Source: Sutterella sp. (GTDB lineage: Bacteria; Pseudomonadota; Gammaproteobacteria; Burkholderiales; Burkholderiaceae_F). Taken from it: a stretch of DNA of 21,450 nt. A program made the translations under genes and the position numbers. Shown here piece by piece: positions 13,461-20,613 of the stretch. The first letter of the stretch is position 1, and each line of letters starts with the position of its first letter. The notes below the pieces were generated by a model. It was not told where the DNA came from, made no database searches, and was given only the letters and a program-made list of their open reading frames with translations. The stretch is taken from contig DXSO01000016.1 in the NCBI GenBank assembly GCA_019410445.1, positions 1 through 21,450 of the forward strand. The letters run 5' to 3'.

Positions 13461-14420
13461 ATGCAAAAGTTTGAGCGCGTTGCCGTCATTGCCAAACCTC
13501 AGGGAACCATCTCCCGTTACGTTCGGGAACTGACGGATCTTATCGTGCGTGCGGGTTGCACTCCCTATCTGGATGAAAATGCCGCCGCACATATGCCTGA
13601 TGATTGCCCCTATGAAACCGGATCTGTCGAAAAAATCATTTCCGTTTGCGATGTTGCAGTTGCCATCGGAGGCGATGGCACAATGCTCGGGGCAGCTCGC
13701 GCCACAGCAGGCCATCGTGTGCCTGTCATTGGTATCAATGCCGGTCGGCTCGGATTTATCACCGACATCGTACTAGAAGACATGCACAGGCTGCTCCCGG
13801 CTATGCTCAAAGGGCAGTATGTCGCCGATGAACGTCGTATGCTTCAGGGCAGTGTTCTTCGAGACGGGAAACTGTTGTTTGAAGGTGTTGCAGTCAACGA
13901 CATAGGCATCAGTCATGGCCGCGCGCTTGGCATGGTTGAATACACCGTTTACGTAGACGGACTTCAAATGGCCGTACAGCGCGCTGACGGCGTTTTGGTC
14001 AGTACTGCCACAGGCTCCACGGCCTATGCGATGGCCGCCGGAGGTCCGATTATGCATCCTTCGGTTTCAAGTATGCTGCTTGTGCCCATCGCCCCGCATA
14101 CTCTTTCTAACAGACCGATTGTTTTGGGTTCACATACCGTCATTGATATCGAAGTCAATGAGACCCGCAGTGCCGTAGCAAGTTTCGACGCTCAAATTCT
14201 CATTGATGTCCAAGCCGGTGATGTGCTGCGTGTCGAAGTCAGTGATCATCGCTTCACCATGCTTCATCCTGTCGGCTACAACCATTTCGATCTTCTGCGT
14301 CGCAAACTGAAATGGAACTACTTACCTCAGGCTGAGCGTCCGATCCACACACCGCTTCAAGATCAGACAACACCTCCTCAAGTGATTCATCACCCTTTGC
14401 CGGATACCAATATTCAGTAA
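13461..14420 (+). CDS. nadK: NAD kinase
   Basis: Phosphorylates NAD+ to NADP+, in the cytosol. The 319 residues show the family motifs: GGDGTML at 70-76 (catalytic Asp72), GINAGRLGFIT near 93-103, the ND pair in VAVNDIGISHG (in place of the more usual NE/ND-x-hydrophobic-x-R stretch), and TGSTAYAMAAGGPIMHP near 180-196. A short Pro/Gln-rich tail after about residue 290 (from LPQAERP on) extends beyond the conserved part and is probably disordered. Start: ATG at 13461 begins MQKFERVAVIAK, the family N-terminus; an earlier in-frame start at 13326 would run through the terminator. recN follows 64 nt downstream, a gene pair common in betaproteobacteria. Confidence 0.96.
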   Translation: MQKFERVAVIAKPQGTISRYVRELTDLIVRAGCTPYLDENAAAHMPDDCPYETGSVEKIISVCDVAVAIGGDGTMLGAARATAGHRVPVIGINAGRLGFITDIVLEDMHRLLPAMLKGQYVADERRMLQGSVLRDGKLLFEGVAVNDIGISHGRALGMVEYTVYVDGLQMAVQRADGVLVSTATGSTAYAMAAGGPIMHPSVSSMLLVPIAPHTLSNRPIVLGSHTVIDIEVNETRSAVASFDAQILIDVQAGDVLRVEVSDHRFTMLHPVGYNHFDLLRRKLKWNYLPQAERPIHTPLQDQTTPPQVIHHPLPDTNIQ

Positions 14421-14484
14421 ACCGGTCCAACCCGACTGTGGATTGCTGTCTGCTCCTATCTGCTTTGTCTTCGAGAGCCTTTTT

Positions 14485-16161
14485 ATGCTCCAGCTCCTGT
14501 CTTTAAAAGATTTCGTAATTGTTCCCTCGCTTGTGATAGAAGCCTCTTCAGGATTGACGTGCCTGACCGGAGAAACCGGAGCAGGCAAATCGATCCTTAT
14601 TGATGCCCTCGAACTCGTTTTGGGCTCTCGAAGCGACACCAGTCTTATCCGCGAAGGCGCACAACGCACCGAAGTCTGCGCAGAATTCGATGTCACTCCC
14701 CGTGTACGCAAATGGCTTTCCTCAACTGGCCTTGATGAATCAGAAACAGTAATTCTTCGCCGTACGGTCGATATCAAAGGACGTTCCCGCGCTTGGATCA
14801 ATGCCACTCCCGTTACGGTTGCCCAAATACGCGAGCTTGGAGAACGTCTTGTTGACATTCATGGTCAGCATGCTCATCAGTCACTTTTAAAAACCTCGTA
14901 TCAATTGCAATTGGTTGATGGATTTGGTTGCACACAACCCTTGCGTTTAGCGGTTCGAGAAGCCTGGCTTGACTGGCAGGATCGGTTGCGGCTTCTTCGG
15001 CAGGCCACCCAAGACATCGAGCGAGTGCAAGCTGAAGCCGAACGATTAGGGTGGATCAACGAACTCTTCGATGAGCTCGATCCTCAGCAAGGCCAATGGG
15101 AAGAGCTTTCCAAGGAACATGCGCTCCTATCCAATGGAGCTGAGATCGTCGGACATATTCGCAATGCCATCGAAGCACTCAGTCAAAGCGATGTTTCAGC
15201 TGTGGGTCTCACCACACACGCTCAGACGGAACTGGCTGCCGCAGCCAAATTCGATGCTTCACTTACGCAATACGAAGAACCTCTTTCAGAAGCAATTGCC
15301 ATTTTGGAAGATGTTTCTCGCGATATTTCTCATCATTTGGATGCCTTTAACGTTGATGAGAGCCGTTTTGCAGAAATCGATGAACGACTCTCCATGTACT
15401 GGAAGCTCTCTAAGAAACTACACCGCGCACCCGAAGATCTGTACGCCTATCGTCAAGAAGTCAAAGCTCGCCTTGTAGAGCTCGCCGAAAATGCAGACGT
15501 AGAACTGCTTCAAGAGGCTGAGCAACGTGCCAAAGAAGTATTTCTAAAACGCGCAGCCGTACTGTCCCAAGCCCGACAAAAAGCAGCAACAGCGCTCTCC
15601 GCTGCCGTTACAGAGCAAATGCAGCAACTTGCCATGACGGGCGGTCGTCTGGAAATAACCCTTCCAACATGCGAAGCATGGGCAGGTGGTCTGGAGCGCT
15701 GTGAATTTCTCGTTTCAGGTCATGCTGGTGCCACACCCCGTCCGCTTACCAAAGTAGCTTCAGGGGGTGAGTTGGCTCGTATTTCCCTTGCCATCGCCGT
15801 AATTACGGCCCAGATAACCCCTGTACCCACACTTATTTTTGACGAAGTCGACAGCGGCATTGGCGGTGCAGTGGCAGAGGTCGTCGGTCGCCTTCTGCGC
15901 AAGCTCGGTTCAACTCGACAGGTGCTGTGTGTAACCCACCTTCCTCAGGTCGCGGCCTGCGCACATCAACAGTGGCTCGTCCAAAAAGAAACGCATGACT
16001 CCGTCACCACAAGTTCCCTTAAACCATTAGAAACTCAAGAACGCATCCGAGAAATCGCACGAATGGCCGGCGGACTGCAAATTACGGAAGCTACGCTCCG
16101 AGCCGCCCAAGAACTGATTGAGAGCGCTCGTCAATCCGACGATGCTACCGATAAAAAATAA
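14485..16161 (+). CDS. recN: DNA repair ATPase RecN
   Basis: SMC-like ATPase that acts at double-strand breaks together with RecA. 558 residues, close to the E. coli length (553). Walker A GETGAGKS at 29-36, QxxR-type GQHAHQSLL near 130, two long coiled-coil arms in the middle (about 170-370), the ABC signature SGGELARISLA near 427-437, Walker B LIFDEVDSGIGG near 450-461, and the switch region THLPQVAACAH. Start: ATG at 14485 gives MLQLLSLKDF, the family start, with GAGAG 7 nt upstream; the in-frame ATG at 14443 is not supported. The gap from nadK (64 nt) has no LexA-type CTGT-N8-ACAG box, so it is probably co-transcribed with nadK rather than under a classical SOS promoter. Two hairpins follow. 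Confidence 0.97.
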   Translation: MLQLLSLKDFVIVPSLVIEASSGLTCLTGETGAGKSILIDALELVLGSRSDTSLIREGAQRTEVCAEFDVTPRVRKWLSSTGLDESETVILRRTVDIKGRSRAWINATPVTVAQIRELGERLVDIHGQHAHQSLLKTSYQLQLVDGFGCTQPLRLAVREAWLDWQDRLRLLRQATQDIERVQAEAERLGWINELFDELDPQQGQWEELSKEHALLSNGAEIVGHIRNAIEALSQSDVSAVGLTTHAQTELAAAAKFDASLTQYEEPLSEAIAILEDVSRDISHHLDAFNVDESRFAEIDERLSMYWKLSKKLHRAPEDLYAYRQEVKARLVELAENADVELLQEAEQRAKEVFLKRAAVLSQARQKAATALSAAVTEQMQQLAMTGGRLEITLPTCEAWAGGLERCEFLVSGHAGATPRPLTKVASGGELARISLAIAVITAQITPVPTLIFDEVDSGIGGAVAEVVGRLLRKLGSTRQVLCVTHLPQVAACAHQQWLVQKETHDSVTTSSLKPLETQERIREIARMAGGLQITEATLRAAQELIESARQSDDATDKK

Positions 16162-16192
16162 GCAGGAGAACCGTTTTTCGATTTTCCTGCTT
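16153..16192 (-). terminator. Terminator of mrp, overlapping the recN stop
   Basis: AAGCAGGA (16160-16167) pairs with TCCTGCTT (16185-16192). On the minus strand it is followed by ATTTTTTA (16159-16152), formed by the last codons and stop of recN. It lies about 37 nt past the mrp stop, beyond the hairpin that serves recN. Confidence 0.65.
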
Positions 16193-16203
16193 TACCTTCA
16201 TGT

Positions 16204-16230
16204 GCCCGGCATAGGCCGGGCTTGTTTTTT
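16204..16230 (+). terminator. Terminator of nadK-recN, T-run in the mrp stop codon
   Basis: GCCCGGC (16204-16210), loop ATAG, GCCGGGC (16215-16221), then TTGTTTTTT (16222-16230). It is a strong GC stem reading rightward, 43 nt after the recN stop. The last two T's are the first bases, on the plus strand, of the mrp stop codon. Confidence 0.85.
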
Positions 16231-17311
16231 AGTCGTTAACAACTTTCACCGAAGGCATTACCTGACTCATGTCTTTTGCAGTACGAGCAACGTATGCCGC
16301 AGCACGAAGCGCAATCTGTCGGTAAATCGCAGAAACTTCCCCGTCAGGCTCTGCGGCAACAGTCGGCAGTCCGGAATCGGCTTGCTCGCGAATCTTCGAG
16401 TCAAGCGGCAACTGACCCAGCACGGGCACGTGATACTGCTCACTCATGCGTTTGGCACCACCTTCGCCAAAAATATGCTCAAGATGGCCACACTTAGGAC
16501 AACGGAATAACGCCATGTTTTCCACAATACCAAGGACGGGCACCGATACTTTCTCAAACATACGAAGCCCTTTCTTGGCATCGAGAAGAGCAATATCCTG
16601 AGGCGTGGTTACGACCACGGCACCTGTCACAGGCACAGACTGTGACAGCGTAAGCTGCACGTCACCCGTTCCGGGAGGCATATCGATGACGAGGTAGTCC
16701 AAATTATCCCAAGCCGTCTGGTTCAGCAACTGCGTCAAAGCCTGCGCAACCAACGGACCACGCCAGATCATCGGCTCCTCAGGATCAATCATGAAACCAA
16801 CAGAGTTGATCTGCAGCCCCAGACTTTCGATCGGATCCATATTGACGCCATCACGACTGGTAGGCTGCCCTTTGGCGCCGAGCATCGTCGGCTGAGAAGG
16901 ACCGTAAATATCGGCATCCAACATACCCACACGGGCGCCTTCGGCAGCCAATGCCAATGCAAAATTGGCCGAAACGGTGGACTTACCAACACCGCCCTTG
17001 CCAGAACTGATTGCAATGATGTTTTTGACTCCTGCCATCGTCTTGAGCGTACGCTGCACACGATGCGCAATGATCTCTCCGGAAACGGTCACAAGCGCAT
17101 TAGCGACGCCTGCATCAATAAGCGCCTTCTTAACGCGAGCAGCTAATTCGTCAGCCACGCTCTTGACGGGATACCCCGGACACACGGTCAATGCCACAGC
17201 GTCACCGTCAACAACAATATTCTTAATCGCCTTGAACTCGGAAAGCGGCAGATTCAGCACGGGATCAAGTACCGCACCCGCAATTTCTTGCACTTGGTCT
17301 TTGGTCAGCAT
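16229..17311 (-). CDS. apbC: Iron-sulfur cluster carrier protein Mrp/ApbC
   Basis: P-loop NTPase that binds a [4Fe-4S] cluster between subunits and passes it to apo-proteins, in the cytosol. 360 residues: N-terminal MIP18/DUF59-type domain (about 1-80, with VCPGYP), deviant Walker A SGKGGVGKS at 103-111, switch motif LDADIYGPSQPTMLG at 131-145, VIDMPPGTGDVQL near 208-220, and the cluster-binding pair C271-P-K-C274. Length and domain order are normal for the proteobacterial protein. The ribosome site before the ATG is weak (AAAAGAAC). It is convergent with recN and divergent from metG, an arrangement often seen with mrp and metG in proteobacteria. It may supply clusters to Fe-S proteins such as the radical SAM enzyme, but no direct link is visible. 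Confidence 0.96.
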   Translation of the reverse strand: MLTKDQVQEIAGAVLDPVLNLPLSEFKAIKNIVVDGDAVALTVCPGYPVKSVADELAARVKKALIDAGVANALVTVSGEIIAHRVQRTLKTMAGVKNIIAISSGKGGVGKSTVSANFALALAAEGARVGMLDADIYGPSQPTMLGAKGQPTSRDGVNMDPIESLGLQINSVGFMIDPEEPMIWRGPLVAQALTQLLNQTAWDNLDYLVIDMPPGTGDVQLTLSQSVPVTGAVVVTTPQDIALLDAKKGLRMFEKVSVPVLGIVENMALFRCPKCGHLEHIFGEGGAKRMSEQYHVPVLGQLPLDSKIREQADSGLPTVAAEPDGEVSAIYRQIALRAAAYVARTAKDMSQVMPSVKVVND

Positions 17312-17628
17312 GAGTTGTTCTTTTCTAAGGTTGCGGTGCGCCGAAAAGCTCTCCGCAGGTTGCTAAAAAACTATCTTTCCTAAAAGGCAAGCTTATAGAG
17401 GGCTTGCACACGATTTCAGAGTTTACAGCGAATAAGTTGAGCAATCTAGTCGGATATTTATTCAAGAGCTCGCTGCAATCCCCTCAGAATGGAGTTTTTC
17501 TGAATTTTCTTCTATCCCTAACGTTCGAGCACCAATGCCCTTGCAGGCGGCGGTAAAATTACATGTTCGAGCCCTGTCGATCTTTGGCAGATGGGCTGAT
17601 TCTTAAAACTACTTTCGTTAAACAGACA
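17312..17628. other. mrp-metG divergent intergenic region
   Basis: A 317-nt gap without a convincing gene. It contains TATAAG on the minus strand (17397-17392), a possible -10 for mrp with a poor -35; a TCAGAA/TTCTGA inverted repeat (17484-17489 with 17498-17503); GTTCGAGC repeated directly at 17523-17530 and 17565-17572, 42 bp apart; and TAAAAT at 17554-17559, a possible metG -10. No strong -35 was found. The repeat resembles a tRNA T-loop, but no tRNA can be folded around it. Confidence 0.5.
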
Positions 17629-19770
17629 ATGAGCAACGTCAAGCGCAACATTTTCGTGACCACCGCTTTGCCTTATGCAAACGGAGCTTTCCACTTCGGC
17701 CATATTCTCGAGTACATCCAGGCCGACATCTGGGTGCGCCACGAGCGAATGTGCGGCAACAACGTTCATTTTGTGTGCGCCGATGATGCTCACGGTGCGC
17801 CGATCATGATTGCGGCCAAAAAACAGGGCATCTCCCCTCAGGAATTCGTTGCCAAGATTTCTGCCGGACGTCGCCAGTACCTCGATAATTTCTACATTCA
17901 GTTTGATCATTGGCACTGCACCGAAAGTCCTGAAAATACGGAATTGTCGCAGGATATTTATCGCCGTCTGAAAGACGCCGGCCTGATTTATACGACTGAT
18001 ATCGAACAGTTCTATGATGAAGAAGCCGGCATGTTCCTTGCTGATCGCTTCATTAAAGGCACTTGTCCCAAATGCGGCGCACCCGATCAGTACGGAGACT
18101 CCTGTGAAAAATGCAGTTCCGTGTACTCGCCGACGGATTTGATTGAGCCGCGCAGTGCGATTTCCGGCTCTGTTCCGGTTCTGAAAACTTCTACGCATTA
18201 CTTCTTCCGCTTGTCGGATCCGCGTGCCCAGAAATTCTTGCGGGAATGGACTACCGGCAATGGCGCCGATGGCAAAACTCGTGTCCAATCCGAAGTCTTG
18301 GCTAAGGACGAAGAATGGCTCAATGGCAATCTTGCTGATTGGGATATATCGCGTGATGCACCGTATTTCGGCATTGAAATTCCGGATGCGCCGGGCAAGT
18401 ATTTCTACGTATGGCTCGATGCTCCCATCGGTTATCTGGCTAGCTTCAAAGCTTATTGCGCCAAGAAGGGACTTGACTTCATTGCGGAACTTACACGACC
18501 GGATACCGAACAAATTCATTTCATCGGCAAAGACATCATCTACTTCCACACGCTTTTCTGGCCGGCCATGTTGCACTTTGCGGGAACTCCGTACCGTGTC
18601 CCCGATCACGTTAACGTGCATGGCTTCATGACCGTCAATGGTCAGAAAATGAGCAAATCACGCGGCACTGGCATCAGTCCGCTTGATTATCTGGATCTCG
18701 GCATGAATGCGGAATGGATGCGCTATTACCTGGCCGCAAAACTCAATAGTCGAGTTGAAGACGTGGACTTCACCAAAGGTGACTTCCAAGCTCGAGTCAA
18801 CTCAGATTTGATTGGCAAATACGTCAACATCGCCAGTCGTGCCGCCGGCTTCATCTTCAAGCGTTTCGAAGGCCGAGTCTCGGATGCGGCCATGAACGAT
18901 GAAATTCTTAAGAGTTTGCGTGAAGCTGCCGTTGATATTCGCAATGATTATGAAAATCGCGAATACGCTCGCGCCATGCGCCGAGTCATGGAACTTGCGG
19001 ATGTTATCAATGAGTATGTTGACCGTGAAAAACCCTGGGAGCTTGCAAAGAATCCCGAAGCTGCCGACAAACTCCAATACGTAGCCTCTGTGGCACTTGA
19101 AGGCTTCCGTCTGCTCACGCTCTATCTGAAGCCTGTTTTGCCGGCAACAGCCGAACGTGTGGAAAAATTCCTCAACTGCGGTTCGATGCAATGGGACAGC
19201 ATTGATCAGACGCTTTCCAGCGAACGTCCGATTTCCAAGTTCGAACATCTGATGGGACGAGTCGATCGCGAAAAACAACTTGATGTCTTGCTGCCCGATG
19301 CCAACACAGCCTCTGCCAAGTCGCCGTCCAAGAGCGACAAGCCTGTCACAAAGGCAGAGAACGCTCCTTGCGCATCTCAAGCCACAAGTACAGCTTCAAC
19401 CAGTGAAACCTCCTTGGTCGAAGCTGTAGCCGACATTTGCACCATTGATGATTTCGCAAAAATTGATTTGCGCGTTGCTCGCATTGTCAAGGCCGATCAT
19501 GTTGAAGGAGCCGACAAGCTCATTCGTCTTGAACTTGACATCGGCGACGGTCGCAATCGTCAAGTTTTCGCTGGAATCAAAGCCTATTACAAGCCTGAAG
19601 AACTCATTGGCAAACTCATTGTCATGATCGCAAATCTGGCCCCGAGAAAAATGCGTTTCGGTCTAAGCGAAGGCATGGTTCTTGCCGCGAGCTACCAGTC
19701 GGACAAGGGTGCCGGCGTATATCTCGTTACGCCTTTTGAAGGAGCTCAGCCCGGCATGCGTCTGCGCTAA
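17629..19770 (+). CDS. metG: Methionyl-tRNA synthetase with C-terminal tRNA-binding domain
   Basis: Class I synthetase charging initiator and elongator tRNA-Met. 713 residues: HFGH (HIGH type) at 22-25 in ALPYANGAFHFGH, a zinc knuckle with Cys146, 149, 159 and 162 (CPKCG...CEKC), KMSKS at 340-344 in GQKMSKSRGTGIS, and the anticodon domain from about 380 to 550. A Ser/Thr/Ala/Lys-rich linker (about 558-600) leads to the C-terminal Trbp111-like domain from about 606 (FAKIDLRVARIVKADHVEGADKL), which makes the enzyme a dimer. This is the long E. coli-type form, slightly longer because of the linker. Start: ATG at 17629 (MSNVKRNIFVTTALPYANG) fits the family; the in-frame ATG at 17563 adds an unrelated stretch. 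A strong terminator follows. Confidence 0.97.
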   Translation: MSNVKRNIFVTTALPYANGAFHFGHILEYIQADIWVRHERMCGNNVHFVCADDAHGAPIMIAAKKQGISPQEFVAKISAGRRQYLDNFYIQFDHWHCTESPENTELSQDIYRRLKDAGLIYTTDIEQFYDEEAGMFLADRFIKGTCPKCGAPDQYGDSCEKCSSVYSPTDLIEPRSAISGSVPVLKTSTHYFFRLSDPRAQKFLREWTTGNGADGKTRVQSEVLAKDEEWLNGNLADWDISRDAPYFGIEIPDAPGKYFYVWLDAPIGYLASFKAYCAKKGLDFIAELTRPDTEQIHFIGKDIIYFHTLFWPAMLHFAGTPYRVPDHVNVHGFMTVNGQKMSKSRGTGISPLDYLDLGMNAEWMRYYLAAKLNSRVEDVDFTKGDFQARVNSDLIGKYVNIASRAAGFIFKRFEGRVSDAAMNDEILKSLREAAVDIRNDYENREYARAMRRVMELADVINEYVDREKPWELAKNPEAADKLQYVASVALEGFRLLTLYLKPVLPATAERVEKFLNCGSMQWDSIDQTLSSERPISKFEHLMGRVDREKQLDVLLPDANTASAKSPSKSDKPVTKAENAPCASQATSTASTSETSLVEAVADICTIDDFAKIDLRVARIVKADHVEGADKLIRLELDIGDGRNRQVFAGIKAYYKPEELIGKLIVMIANLAPRKMRFGLSEGMVLAASYQSDKGAGVYLVTPFEGAQPGMRLR

Positions 19771-19800
19771 ATTCCTTCAGCACTTCTGCTAAAAATGAAT

Positions 19801-19838
19801 CCCCGAAAAAAGCTTTGCCTTCTTTCGGGGATTTTTTT
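19801..19838 (+). terminator. Rho-independent terminator of metG
   Basis: CCCCGAAA (19801-19808) pairs with TTTCGGGG (19823-19830), followed by ATTTTTTTG. It lies 30 nt after the metG stop and just before the convergent cyclase gene. On the minus strand the stem is followed by ATTCATTTTT, so it may also serve the cyclase gene. Confidence 0.88.
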
Positions 19839-19848
19839 GATTCTCACC

Positions 19849-20484
19849 TTACCGACTGACAAAAGCCAAAGCGCGCACAGGTGCACCGTCGTTTGCGGCC
19901 AAACAAAGCGGCACAGCAGCAAATCTCAATATCCGTTTCTCAGTGAGAACATTTAGATCTTTAAGATTTTCCACAATCAAACCGCCTCCGCTTTCAAACC
20001 AAATCCGATGATATTTAACTCCATCACGATCAAGTCCTGCACAATCCAGCCCTAGCCCTTTGCGTGCCAACCGAGCAGCTGCGCGCACAAATTTCTCGGA
20101 AAAAAGCGGAGTACTTCCAAAATAAGCTTCCGTTCCCCACTTTGTACTTTGTCCCGTACACACAAGCAGCCAATCACAGATCTGGATACCGTCGAGAACA
20201 TCCTCACCAATCGGTTCTTTTCGAGAACGTGCATCCACTACAACAGCGTCCCCAAAAAAGACATTCGGATCGAAATCACCAATCCCTTTTCCTTGAGACA
20301 AAACATGAGCAGGCGCATCGACATGGGTTCCGGTATGTGTTCCCAATGACACTTGCGTTACGCCAAAACCATAACGCTCAACCTGAAATACCGAACTTAT
20401 TTCAGGTTTCGGATCTCCCGGATACGGCAAAGTATGCTCATTAATTTCATGGGTCAGATCAATGATCTTTTCTTGAATAGACAC
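19849..20484 (-). CDS. Cyclase-family metal-dependent hydrolase (KynB-like)
   Basis: A 211-residue protein of the cyclase / kynurenine formamidase superfamily. The metal-binding motif HTGTHVDAPAH is present with His50, His54, Asp56 and His60. Other family parts are the N-terminal IDLTHEINEHTLPYPGDP and the C-terminal half GLDCAGLDRDG...VENLKDLNVL. Such enzymes hydrolyse N-formyl-kynurenine, isatin or related amides and lactones; the substrate cannot be told from the sequence. The start codon is GTG at 20484; no in-frame ATG lies nearby, and GGGA about 10 nt upstream is a weak ribosome site. It lies downstream of the dcuC-type gene, separated by two hairpins, so it may have its own promoter. 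No kynurenine pathway gene is in the window. Confidence 0.85.
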   Translation of the reverse strand: MSIQEKIIDLTHEINEHTLPYPGDPKPEISSVFQVERYGFGVTQVSLGTHTGTHVDAPAHVLSQGKGIGDFDPNVFFGDAVVVDARSRKEPIGEDVLDGIQICDWLLVCTGQSTKWGTEAYFGSTPLFSEKFVRAAARLARKGLGLDCAGLDRDGVKYHRIWFESGGGLIVENLKDLNVLTEKRILRFAAVPLCLAANDGAPVRALAFVSR

Positions 20485-20506
20485 AACGTCTTATCCCGTC
20501 TGCAGT

Positions 20507-20557
20507 AAAAAACCGAGCCAACGCATTGCGATCAAACAAGATCGCTGCCGGCTCGGT
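20507..20557 (-). terminator. Terminator after the DcuC-type transporter gene
   Basis: CCGAGCC (20513-20519) pairs with GGCTCGG (20550-20556), with an inner hairpin GCGATC/GATCGC (20528-20533 with 20540-20545). Reading on the minus strand the stem is followed by TTTTTT (20512-20507). It lies about 57 nt after the dcuC stop and 23 nt before the cyclase start. Confidence 0.8.
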
Positions 20558-20574
20558 TCTCGAAACTCAATGCA

Positions 20575-20595
20575 CTGTCCGGTCATGCCGGACAG
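20575..20595 (-). repeat. Stable hairpin after the DcuC-type gene
   Basis: CTGTCCGG (20575-20582) and CCGGACAG (20588-20595) form an 8-bp perfect stem with a 5-nt loop, 18 nt after the transporter stop. There is no T-run, so it may protect the mRNA 3' end or mark a processing site rather than end transcription. A second hairpin with a T-run follows. Confidence 0.6.
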
Positions 20596-20613
20596 GCACA
20601 CATTAATTAAGGT

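Noticed and set aside
14421..14484. SOS (LexA) box before recN
   Set aside because: The gap contains CTGT strings but no CTGT-N8-ACAG pairing or similar palindrome.
17552..17590. Possible tRNA 3' half at GTTCGAGCC
   Set aside because: The T-loop-like string is present, but the T-stem has a mismatch and no acceptor, D or anticodon stems can be formed at proper distances.
17518..18621. Minus-strand open frame of 367 codons opposite metG
   Set aside because: metG is unmistakable on the other strand; this frame has no domain or signal and reflects the GC pattern of the metG codons.
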